A DNA stretch of 64,000 nt from Pterobdella sp. o SKG-2022 (taxonomy: Eukaryota > Annelida > Clitellata > Hirudinida > Piscicolidae), in the NCBI GenBank assembly GCA_964035795.1, contig OZ038324.1, forward strand, positions 10,388,772 to 10,452,771, in the 5' to 3' direction. Below, in pieces: positions 47,506 through 58,785 of this stretch. The notes beneath the pieces are model-generated. The model worked only from the letters and a program-made list of their open reading frames with translations, was not told the DNA's origin and did not search any database. Numbering within the stretch: position 1 is the first letter of the stretch; the number at the start of each line of letters is the position of its first letter. A program made the position numbers and the translations under genes.

Positions 47506-50323
47506 TCAGAGGCACTTGTTCACGTGTTGCACACTCCGACACTTTTCACACACAACCTCACAACACCACACAAATTGACATCTACAGTTCTCAACTTTCT
47601 CTTCTTCTACCACTTCAAATCCTCTTCCGCAACATAAGTTTCCACAACTCGATTCAACTTCGGTACCATCTTCACTCTTCGTATCTTCTCCACCAGTTCC
47701 AACACCACCAATATTTCCGCCACCACTCTTCACACTAGCCATACCTCTGACACCACTCACCACACCGCCATCACTACACCACCTACCCTTAGTACCATTC
47801 CAGTGGCTTGCAGGCAGGCAATAGTTGGGTGATTCATGTGTGTAAACCATGTCCTCCTTTGATGGTCGTCTGCCTCGTTTTTTGTTTTTCGAATTTTTTT
47901 TTCTTTTTATTCTTTTTTTTTTTTTTGTTGTCAGGAAAGTATTTTGTTTTTCTCTGTTCTGCGTCAATAGCAAAGCTTTTTTCAAGCGTTTTTTGACGGA
48001 ACTGTATCTAACAGGTTCATATTTATAAGCAGTTCCGTTGAATTGGCTCTTATTGAATAATTTTTGTTTCGGGTTTTTCTTTATCACTTTCACATATATT
48101 GTTTTCTTGCGTCTCTTTTTTGATTTTGATTGTTTATCGATCTCACCATCATTTTTCACCGCAGAGTTTTTAACATTCTGCAAAAATATCTTTTTAGTTT
48201 TTCTGTTTTTGTTTTGAAACTTCCAAGTTAAATTTTTTTTTTCCAGCAAACCAATGTAGTTGAGTCTAAAGTTCCTTCCCTTTTCACCCACCAATCCAGG
48301 TGTGTCGAGAATGAGTGATGTGCCTCGAGGATTGAATTTCACTTTCTTCGAAAACTTTTGGTATTTGGTTTTCAATTCTTTTGAAATTTTATCAAAGTTT
48401 GAAAGTTGCTGCCAGCATGTCTTCAAGCTGCATGACCCAGAAGCACCATGACACTTGCATCGAAGTTCACTTTTCTCTTTTAGTACCTAAATTTGAAAAT
48501 TATTAATTTAAATAATTTAAAATAATTGACTAGTTTTGAAAGCCGATATTATATAAGCTTCACTAGCGTTTATGAGGCAAAAATAAGAATGCGGCTTGTG
48601 CACTGAGTCACCCCACGAAGCGAGCATTAACAAAAACTAATTTATACGCGCTTTTAGTAGCACCTCGCTCTAGGATATTTTACTACTTTTCCATAATTAG
48701 ACCTCTCTCATTCAACAGCTGCCAACCTTGATTCTTATTTCCAACAAAACTTCCACAATGCAGGTATGCAGTTATTTCGATGCATTCAAAAATATCACTT
48801 CAATAAATCTCATTTAAATAATCGTTTCAAGTCATTGGAAGCCATTCATTTGCATCAAGTACTTCAAAATGGAACATTGCAAAATGCCACATAGCGACCT
48901 GCAGAGCAAGCTGGTAGTTGTGAAGGGAGCTGAGAAGGCGTGCCAACTCCTTGGAGTGCTTGGGCCAGTTACGTTCCTTCTCGTGGGTGAAAGCGCCGAC
49001 AAATGAAGTGGCATACTCGAGGTCATCTCCACACCCCTCCCACAACCACTCTTTCGGCAGTGATTTGGGTTTCGATTGTTGACTGCACCCACACTTCCAC
49101 AAACGACCCTCCTTACATTTTCGAGCCACTGAGAACACCAATGCAGCTGAGGTGAGAGACATCACAAAACTCATTTCTCTGGTGCCTTCTGGGGGAGGAA
49201 AGGATCAAAGGGGGATGCAAAACAATGACTTTCATGGATGCTTGTAACTAATTAAATTAGTCAAAAATGAAGCATACGTACCAGGAAGAAGGTGGGAAGG
49301 GTGCAGGAGGAAGGTGGCTTGATGGATGGAGAGGCAGTTCCACAGAGAGTGTTTCATCTGGGTGTGGCACTGATGCAAGGCTAGCTGGAGTCCCTGATAG
49401 ATGGTGGGCACGTGATCCAGGTTCTCTTGGCACAACAGGGCTTGATGACTGTTGAACCCTTCGGCACAATGACTGCGTAGATGGTTGGGGGAATATTTAT
49501 GATTTCAGGTTAATAAATTTATCAAGTCGATCATCAGGTCGCCTTAAACTAGAGTTTTGATTGCGCAATTGATATGAGGCTACTCTACGCATGCCTTCGA
49601 GTTTGAAAGAAGAGAAACAGGTGTTATGGGCGAGCCTTTGAAATGCTGTATTATCTTGAAGAGATACTTTATGAAAAAATCGTATTGAAATTTAAACTGC
49701 ATGTGAAATTGAGCTTAACTTACTTGAAAAATTTTGCAAGTTAATGAAACTTTCAAAAGTTAATTGTGCGATTAATGAAAGTATATGATATTTGAACTTC
49801 ATTGCTTTTTCGCACTTTGAGTAATGGTTTAACGACTGTTTGTGAAGTTACTATTTAAAATAAGTGATTAAAATATACATTGTTGCTACTTTTGAGTGCA
49901 GAAAACTCGCAATTTTTAAACTTTTGCATACCTAAAACACCCACAAATATCACCCTACAACGAGAAAGTTCAAATTCTTAGTTTCAGTCCAAAATTGACA
50001 AGTAAAACCAACAAATCTAAACAGCTTTCCACTCAGACATTTTTGCAACACATAGTTCAAACTTAAATGCTTTTTGAAAGATCATTAATAACCATCTCAA
50101 AACTGCATTAAAATTTTCATACAATTTTTACGTTTGACGAGGAGTGTGAGAAGTCCTAGACTAAATAAGTCGAAATATCTCTCAAATAAAGAAAAAAATT
50201 AAAAATTTATAATTTAAAATTAAGCATAATAAACCAGTCTAACTTGGTAAGCACGGACTCCACAGACTGGCATAAGCCACAGAAAAGCACCAACCACACC
50301 ACACAATCCTCTACACTCTTCAT
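47506..50323 (-). CDS. Wnt: Wnt family secreted signalling protein, complete
   Basis: Four exons on the minus strand: 50323-50244 (MKSVEDCVVWLVLFCG, a signal peptide), 49472-49282, 49188-48899 and 48486-47506. Together they give 513 residues and all phases match (2, 1, 0). Readable Wnt hallmarks are the LLCQ...ALHQCHTQ..HSLWNC segment, EGTREMSFVMSLTSAAL, KCGCS, LHNYQLALQ joined to CKCHGASGSCSLKTCW (with the lipid-modified serine), ESPNYC, GTKGRWC, SCGNLCCGRGF, CRCQFVWCC and a terminal cysteine (NKCL). The thumb and finger cysteines look intact. It is longer than a usual Wnt (about 350-370) because of a Lys-rich insertion of about 150 residues before ESPNYC and a Gly-rich one of about 40 residues after RWC. 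KTCWQQLSNFDKI is somewhat Wnt16-like, but the subfamily is not settled. The donor at 48898 (gtcgct) is weak. Confidence 0.94.
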
Positions 50324-50919
50324 CTTGATTCTGTATCACCCAGGGGTCTCTTCTTGAGATTCAATCTTCTATACAGGTTCTAAAAGGTTGTGGAGTTTTC
50401 TACACCTTTCCCCGAATATCGCTAGATTTCAAATGGTTTAAAGTCATTTTTAGCGAATGGTTGAAAGGATATTTGCTAAATAATACAAACAGTTTTCAAC
50501 TTTTTCTAAGAAAATAAAAACATTTGGTATGTTGAACTTTTTATACAATTTAACCTCTTCACAACAAAAGTTGCACAAAGCACTGAGATTCGCAACACTG
50601 CCACATATTATACTCTCTACCCTCATATATATATTAACATTCACCTTCAATTGACGCCATTTAATATATATATTAATATTCACCTTCAATTGACGCCACT
50701 TACCGTAAAATCTTTTAAAATATTTCAAATTTTAAATTTATTTTAAAATCTGGTTCGATGATGGGCATGTTAGAAACACTACTGTGAAATGCATTAGAAG
50801 CATGTTTAGACTTGTTCGGCGCTCATAACGCTCAATGTATGTTTTCCAATGTTTACGCAGTGTTAGGTTTTATGAATTGTATTCTAATGCAGATGGTTTG
50901 AAGTTTGAAGCGATTCAAG
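50324..50919. promoter_or_regulatory. Short divergent intergenic region between Wnt and the CAP-Gly gene
   Basis: About 600 bp separate the Wnt start codon (minus strand) from the CAP-Gly start codon (plus strand), so both promoters should lie here unless untranslated exons sit elsewhere. It contains a 39-bp direct duplication (50625-50702). I do not see an unambiguous TATA box or TCF site. Confidence 0.4.
50625..50702. repeat. 39-bp tandem duplication in the divergent promoter region
   Basis: Two adjacent copies, each with an atatatata start and the core attcaccttcaattgacgcc, differ by only two bases. A recent duplication or a paired regulatory element could explain them. Confidence 0.85.
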
Positions 50920-52834
50920 ATGTTGCTTGAAAATGCTCAACTGCGTTCTAGTGAAGCCAATTTGAAGTCTGCCAAGTTTTGCACTTCCACACCAAACTTG
51001 AAAAATGTTATAACAGATCAGAGAACTCAAGAACCTTATCGTTTGTTGGTGCTGGACCAGTTTGAAGCAATGAGGATTGAGCATTTCAAAGAAGAAATCA
51101 AGTTTTTGAAAAAAAAAATAGCAAAACTGGCAGATCAAAATGCGACTCTGTTGATGGAAAATGACGACCTCAAATCGACCATCGCTAACGCCAGCTTCAA
51201 CTCGAAAGATAGTAGGGTTCTTTTTGTGGTTGCGTATTTCATTTTGACAAATAAAAATTAATCAAACGCCTTCACGACGGCCACAGAAACGAGCAAAGAA
51301 GTCTTCACCTCGATCTTCAACGAGGACTCTACTGCAGGTTATAGACTGAAGCTAAACCACAATGACCCTCATAACCTCACACCAGACAAAAGTTCTTCCA
51401 TCGGTTTGAACGATGAAGAAGGTGCTTTAGAAGCAAAACACTTCAGCAATGGATCTGGGCATTTTCTCATGAACAGTCAAGAAACAGTCTATAAAGATAT
51501 TTATAGGCCGGAATATTCGGATGCCTTTGAACAACAGCAAGCAATTATCGGAAACAACGATGAAATCAAGAAAGGGAATCTAGTTTTTGATGAAGATCTG
51601 AAATGCAAAAACTTCAGAACTCTCCAACCAACAGCACTCAACGGTCAAACAAGCAAAACTACAAAACACAACTACTCAAAACTAAGATCTGAAACTACTT
51701 CTCACCGAAGAAATGTTCCTTTGAAAGCTAGTCACAAGGAGATTGAGTCCCAGATGTTGAAACAAAGAAACGGCCAACCCATCAACACACAACAAACAAC
51801 AACCAGCCCCACTCAAAAACCTGCGCACAACCACAGGCCCAAGCACTACACCCAACGAAGAAGAACATCTGTAAGCAGCAACTGTACAGAGAATTTACTT
51901 TTGGAAGCCGACCTACTTCTTACGTCCAATAAGAATACTCAAGATTCTGACCTAGTTTTCACGTCCAATAGGAACAATCGGGAGACGGACAAGATTTCAG
52001 CCCGCTACTGTATGTATTTCGATTCTTCATTTCCTAATTTCAAACATAAGAACTTTTTTTTTAAATTAAAAATCCATATATTGTTTTTTAAAGCTTCAAA
52101 AGTTAATTTTTTTTAAATCACTTTTTTTTGGGTTAACCCCACCAAACTGAATCAGACCTTCACAACCCTTTCAGCTCCCACCCCATCAGTCACCACTAAT
52201 GACTCTAGACAGGATCAGGTGGTGGTGAATCTGGGTGATGTGGTGAGCTTCAGACAGGCGGGCAACAAGGTGCCATCTTCAATCATTTTAATTATATTCG
52301 TCACTGCCTAGCATTTTTAATTAAAAAATCTGTTAAAAAAATTCTAAATATTGATTTTAAAGATTCGTTCAAAAATTATTTCAATTATTTTTCTTAAGTC
52401 TCTTTGCTCTCCACTTCACCACCGCAATACATAGATGGGTCACGGTAAGGTGATGTACTCTGGGAGACTGCCTTCAAAGAGGGGCCACTACTTGGGACTT
52501 GAGCTGATCGACCAGGGTGGGTTGTGGGGTTTTTGAAGTTTTACAGAAAATATTAATAAAAAAAGCTGAATGATGTTTCTGCAGGAGGCAAGAACGATGG
52601 TGTTTATGAGAACCAAAGATTCTTCCATTGGTAGGGGAATATTTGCTTTTTTGAACTTCATCAGTATTATATTAGTTTTTAAGGTGTGAGTTGAGACTCA
52701 AAAGCAATAATTAAAATCTTCTCATACACAAAGTCATTAATGATGTGAATGATCACAGTGAGAAAGATAAGGGACTGTTCGTGGGCAGAAGTAATGTGGT
52801 GGAGGTGCTGAGGCGAGCAAGACCTGTCTTTTAA
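50920..52834 (+). CDS. Coiled-coil protein with C-terminal CAP-Gly domain
   Basis: Exons are 50920-51211, 51287-52009, 52175-52269, 52435-52516, 52585-52630 and 52759-52834, giving 437 residues with all phases matching. An N-terminal helix-rich stretch (EAMRIEHFKEEIKFLKKKI, heptad-like to about residue 90) suggests a coiled coil. A polar, low-complexity middle of about 240 residues follows. The C-terminal 80 residues are a CAP-Gly domain: LGDVVSFRQAGNKMGHGKVM, YLGLELIDQ, GGKNDGVYENQRFFHC and KGLFV. GKNDG replaces the usual GKNDGS. CAP-Gly domains bind the EEY/F tails of tubulin and EB proteins. I do not recognise the overall protein. The start is uncertain: the ATG at 50920 is the first in frame after a stop at 50899, but an upstream exon using a nearby acceptor is possible. 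Confidence 0.82.
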
Positions 52835-53477
52835 CATACCACTTTGAATAATTTTCGATTATTGATATTTTTGTCTGTTAATAATTTCAGATATTATTAT
52901 TTAGATTTTATTTGATTTTTATTTCTCCATTTTCATCAAATTATTTTATTTCTTCAAATATATGTGATTTATCGCTATAATTTATCTAAAATTTTTTTGA
53001 CGAACTTAGCCATTCAGATAATACCACCAAAACCCCTTTTTTAATCGTTCAAGCAGAAACATTTGAAAAAATTGATTGATAATGTTTTACACTTGCTTCG
53101 ATCCCCGTTCACACAAACAGGGAAGAGTTTGTTGTTTGGTTTCCAAGCAAAACGCGAAGGTATACATTGTGGAAGTGTATGCGTGTTGGAGATTAACACT
53201 TATAAAAGTGGTCAAAACACAAGGTTGATTGGAAGTATAGGAAAGATTATTGAATTTTAACTTATAATTATATATATAAGTTTAGTTATTGAGAAAAATT
53301 GAAGACAGCTTAAAAACAACTAGCTTAATTAAAGACAAGTTCTAAAAAAAGTTATTACATATTCTTGTTTGGCACCCTTCTAGTGCTGGTGGAACTTCCG
53401 TTAATTATTGTTGGACTTCCTTCAACTACCCTTAAGGCTGCCACAACACTCTTCAAGCCACATAGAGCCCCGGGAAG
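52835..53477. other. Intergenic region between the CAP-Gly gene and the cupredoxin/FN3 gene
   Basis: AT-rich, with a 65-codon open frame at 53063-53260 that has no supporting motif. Probably the 3' end of one gene and the promoter of the next. Confidence 0.4.
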
Positions 53478-56400
53478 ATGGGGTCAGGTCTGAGCTTACA
53501 AGAGGATGTGCATGAGATCAGAACGGTTGTCACCCAGGTTGGAGAATGTGTGTTGCAATGATCATTTGCGTTTGAAATCTTTTAACTTCAATAATTTAAA
53601 TCTCTGTTCAACTACACTCTGCCATCGACTTTTCATCAGAATTCATCGAAAATTCTAAAGTATATGAGAATGTATATGGACGACATCAAAATACATTGGT
53701 GAATACAATAAAAATATTCATAAACAGAACACTGAAAAAAGCAACCCCAAAGAGAAGCGTACAAAAATCAAGGAGTTGCTAAGAGGAGCCCTGGGAGAGA
53801 AGAAGTTGAACAATGCTTGGCTGCGGAGAATGAGGGCTGCGGTTTTAGGTTGGAGATGTGGATGATTTGTGGTTTTAAAGCTATTTCATGGTTGGTGGGC
53901 CCATAATACTGTATGCTGCTTGTGTTATAATGGTTTTAAGGTGTGTGAGTGTAAACTTCGCAGAGTGTGACTGACCACATAATATTTGCTTGTAAAACTT
54001 CGTACTAATTCGAAATAAACTTGAGTATTAGCAAGTGTACATTGTGCAGCATTAAAACAATTACCTGTGTTTAATTTCTAAAACACCAATCCTTTTTTCG
54101 TGTAACTTATATATACTCTCTATGCTCACGTGGTCTCACCTTAATTTTTTGTTTCTTTATTTGAACCATGGATTCACCTCAGGAAGGAAAAGTGTCTTCA
54201 CGGTAGAGGTGTCAAATGAGGGATTTACGCTGGAAAGAATTCTGATGTGTGAAGGACAGGTGGATTATTGAGTTTCTATGTATTTAATTTTAGAAGTCTC
54301 AAAGTAAAGAGATTCCATGAAATGCAAATATTTTGAATTTGAACTCTCAGGTGGTCTGTTTTAAACTGGAAGATAACGAGAGAACCACCTACCGAATGGT
54401 TCAAGTAAGAAACATTTTGTTTCAATTGACAAGTTTCATCTATTTTCATAAGAAATTACAAAGATTTTGAATAATAATTCGTAATCTATCGATACCATCA
54501 ATAAGGTCCACATTCCAGGTGCTGCAGCAAGGCTCTGACTTCTCTGGTGTGTGTGGAGGTTACACTGCTGCCGAAAAGTTCATTGGATCAAAAAGCTACT
54601 TGGAACAACAATTCAATTTGGCTGGCACCTTTTTTTTCGCTTTGTTGGTACCCTATTCAACAGTTTTTGACAGTTTTCGAAGCATTGAACAAGAAATACT
54701 ATCAACTTTTCATTCAATTGAACTAAATTTCAGCAAAAATTTATTAGAGTAATTGTCAAATGAAGGTCTATGATTTTTAAAGAAAAGGAATAAAGTGCCC
54801 ACTTTTGGAGGTCAAAGTTCATCCCAGAAAAGCCATTGAAGTTTCTGTGAGTGAAAGAGGCTTCGAGCCAAAGATTTTGAGATTGGATGAGGGCAACTCG
54901 GTGGTATGGGTGTGGGAAGACTGCTCTGCCCCTCTGAACGTCTTGCAGGCCACTTTCGACTCTTCATCTTGGCTCCTCAAACAGCACAAAACCAGGTGAG
55001 TCAGTGTGTTGAACATTTATTCATAAACGTAAAGACAACAAGCACAAAGTTTATTAAGTGACACGAAGCTTTTCGTAAGGCTAGCTCACATTATCAATCG
55101 ATAATGTAAGCTAGCCTTACGAAAAGCTTCGTGTCACTTAATAAACTTTGTGCTTGTTGTCTTTACGTTTAGCTTCAGACTATTGTACTTTATTTATTCA
55201 TAAATTTGCATTTTGATATTTAATTTTTTAGGAATGTACCGACAAAAAGTGGATTTTTCAGAAAAGAGTTTAAGTTTGTAGCTTCAAAATTATACCTTAA
55301 ACAAATGGAAACATGAAAATTTTAATATAATGAGCTTCCTCCAAACAGCAAACCTGGCTTGTACTACTTCCAAGGTGAGAGTCCTCGCTTCGAGGAGAAG
55401 AACAGCTGCATCGTGCAAGTGAGAGAACGACAGAGGTGGGCAAAATTGGTTTTTAATCGACTGTAACTATCAAACGTTAATAGAGTTTCAAATTAAAGCA
55501 CAAAAATTATTTCAATAGATCCCATCGATGCATTTGAAACAGAGAGTATAGAGTGAAGGTGGAGTCGGAAGGATTCGAACCGATGATTTTAGTGTTGGAT
55601 GAGGGAGACCGTGTGTGGTGGGATTGGTCGAAGAGAGGGGTTTGTGATGGCTTTGTATTGAATCAACATTGCTTAAATAATTTTAAACATCCAGAACGAC
55701 CGCTATCACTGCATCTTTCAAGCTGAACCTTCAGGCAGCAAAGGAGGACTAGTGGTAGATATAAAAGTTTTTATTTTTGAAACTGTAAAATTAATGAAGC
55801 TTTTGTTTGTCATTCCAGCCACGCAAAAACGGTTTCACATGGCCCAAACCGACGTAAGTGTTGATATCATCTTTAACAATACGTAGAATATCATACATAC
55901 ATCAAACATTGAATACCATTCCTTCACCAAACACTGGAACCCCTGCTTTCCTCAAACTGCCCTCATGGTCTTCAACAGAAAGTATGGCTTGATGTCACAC
56001 GAGTTTTTTGAATCAGGCGTCTACTACTTCGGAGACAGAGAGTTCAAGCAGATGGCCACTTACTTTGGCACCCTCATTGTCAAGCCAGCCCAAGCCGACC
56101 TTTTTGTAGAACTCAACAAATATGGGTTCTATCCGGGTATTTGAGCTTTTTTCTTTAATACCTCAAAAATATATGTTTTATTATATAAGTTATAAGTAAC
56201 TTTCAAGTAGTGTACTTTTTATAGAATTCCACCTTTTCATTCAGACACGATCACAGCCAAGCTTGGGGACAGGGTGTGGTTGGCCTGGTTGACTAGTGAC
56301 GTGGTGGAAGATGATGAAGATGACAACCTCAAGTTTGAGGAAACAAAATCCGAAAATAAGTGTTTCATAAGGGAGGTTGAGAGGGTGGTGACTGGAGATG

Positions 56401-58785
56401 AGGCCAAAGCTCTCTATGAAGAAAATGGTCAGCTATTTGGCTTGACTTTGATGAGAAAAAAATGATTCAAGTATAACTAAAGTTTGAACAAGTTTAAAAT
56501 CACAAACATTTTGCAAAACAGGCAAGCAGTATGACGATTCAAACCTCTCTGAGACCAAATACAACTTAGGCTTTGAAATAGTGCCAGCCAATCAAATCGG
56601 AGTTTATTATTATCATTGTCTCAGCAACCAATCAATTTGCTCCATCATCTGCAACGAAGGATCTAGAGTGAGTTATCAAATGTATTTGTTTGGATTTAAA
56701 GCCTTTTCGATTGAAAAAGCAGAAAAATAGTATTCAGCTGGAAGATAAGTTCTTAAATTGAAAGTCAATTCAAACACTCAAACCTCCAGAATCACACGGT
56801 GACGGTGTCAAACAAGGGTTTCCAACCAGAAAAGTTGGAGGTAAGCTCCAATGACAGGGTGTGGTGGGTGTGGCAAGAAGCCAACCAACAACACAACATC
56901 GTTCAAGTTTGTTTCGATCTTATGGTTTTGAAGCATACTGTAAAAATTTTTAGATTTCTTTTCAAAATTTTTCGTTTGTATCTGTAACCAAACATCATAC
57001 ATTGTCAATATTTTTTTGATAAAACTCAGGTGAACGCCTACGGGAAAACACTAGATGCCGGTCAGAAGGTGGTGGCACCCCTGTCAAGCCCCTCTGCCTA
57101 CTGCTTCCACTTCAGCGAGGCTGGTACCTACTATTTCAAAAGGTGCCCATGTTTTGTGTTGTTTTGGGAAAATAAAATATTGTTCTTTTGAATTTTAAAA
57201 CATAATAATAATTATTTTTCCAATTTCACAGTGAAGGTCACTTGCTGAAAACCATAGGAGAGGTCAAAGTTCGAAACAGACCAAAGGTTTTTTTTGAAGA
57301 TTGAACTATTTGAAAGTATGAAACTCAATGTAAAAAAAACACTCATCCCTGCTAAGGTGCAAGAGGTTAGAGTGGCGCCAGGGCGTTTAGAGGTAGACCC
57401 TGTGACCATAACTTCCGAAGACATCGTCGCTTGGAACTTTTCTCAACAAGCATGCCCTTATTCGATGCAGCAAGTGCAAACCTTTGATGATATTCTCTCA
57501 GCCCACATGGTGCCCCCTGACCAAATACCCAAGTAAGGAGGGTGTCTTGGGACTTGCTTAACTCAACTGAGAGGGTTCTTGTGCATGTATGATGCGATTG
57601 AGTGGATAAAATCGTGGTCTAACTTCTTAAAACTCTGAATCTTTTTGACCTTATGAAGAAGGTTATTATTTTGAGTAAAAGCTTCAAACGAACTTTGATG
57701 AACCATTGTCAAACTGACAGAAGGTGCATGGCAAGGTTGTTCAGAGATCCAGGAGTGTACCATTATGTGAACAAAGCCTTTGGTCCCCCAGCTAATGACT
57801 CGGTAAAATGAAATGCTTGAATGATTCGGTTTTGAAGAAGATATTCATCATTTGAAGCTTGAATAAAAATCCAATGATAGTTGTTTAAAACAGTTAATTT
57901 ATTACCAAAAAATCTTTTAAACATCAAATTTATTAATATCTCAAAACTGAATCAAAACTCACACGACGAGAAGTTTTTGGAGGACCAGCTTATCAGCACA
58001 GTGATAGTGGACCCTCCCCAAGAAGCCATTACCATCAAGTAACATTCCCATCTCACCACTTCGTCATCATTCAGTGCCACTATATATTATGTAATAGTCA
58101 TTAAAGATTATATTTCCAATCTGTTTACTAATTTGGTGAAAAATAATTTGTTAAAGGTGGCTTGAATTTGCACATTTTGTATTAAGTACCCATAAATTCA
58201 TGAACTCCACTCAATCACATCTCAGGATCAACAGTGAAGGGTCCTTCAAACCAAACAACCTAACACTGTCTGAGGTGTCGAGTGCTGTAACTTATGTTTT
58301 ATAGTTTGGCTTCAAATGATATAAACAACTTTGTTTTTTCCACAATTAAGATTACAATTTTGAGAAACTGCAGTATTCCTTCATTTAAATATTTTATATA
58401 AAAGTTATTTTTAAAAATCCATAAAAAATCAAATTTTGGAAATTTTTTAATACTGGTTTCAATAAAATTTTTTCAAAGGATGATTTCGTGGTATTTGATT
58501 GGCTGGAATCCTCCAAGCCCCAAAATGTGGTCCAATTGGATGTTGACGGGGTGAGTTTTGGTGTTATGGGGTTGAGGTTTTATTGATCGATATATTTCAG
58601 AACTGCATACATATTGGATTTTTTGTGGTTAAAGAATTGTATATTTTTAAGAAACCCATAGAAGAGCCTACGAGAGAAGAAGAGGATGACGATGATGATG
58701 GAAGACGGATCAAGAAAACGGTTTTAAGGGAGGTTCACAGTGGGAAGGCTGTGATGAAAAGCAGATTCATCCACCATTTTGATAA
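53478..58785 (+). CDS. Cupredoxin-like module block
   Basis: Exons are 53478-53537, 53755-53848, 54183-54259, 54351-54404, 54519-54647, 54811-54995, 55349-55435, 55552-55639, 55695-55751, 55819-55853, 55979-56136, 56245-56427, 56522-56667, 56790-56906, 57030-57142, 57232-57286, 57357-57532, 57721-57802, 57971-58038, 58226-58274, 58479-58550 and 58652-58785. At least seven modules start with variants of VSNEGFTLERIL, SERGFEPKILRLDEGNSV, ESEGFEPMILVLDEGDRV, NKYGFYP...LGDRVWLAW, SNKGFQPEKLEVSSNDRV, PGRLEVDPVTITSEDIV or NSEGSFKPNNLTLSEDDF. Each continues to a G.Y.F/GVYY strand. The type-1 copper ligands are mostly missing; one module keeps a His (QQHNIVQ) and two keep a Y-H-C near the end. Copper binding is therefore doubtful, and a structural role is more likely. 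Confidence 0.78.

Noticed and set aside
53063..53260. 65-codon frame starting MKKLIDNVLHLLRS as first exon of the cupredoxin gene
   Set aside because: No donor in a phase that joins the next exon and no motif; the ATG at 53478 splices in frame and was preferred.
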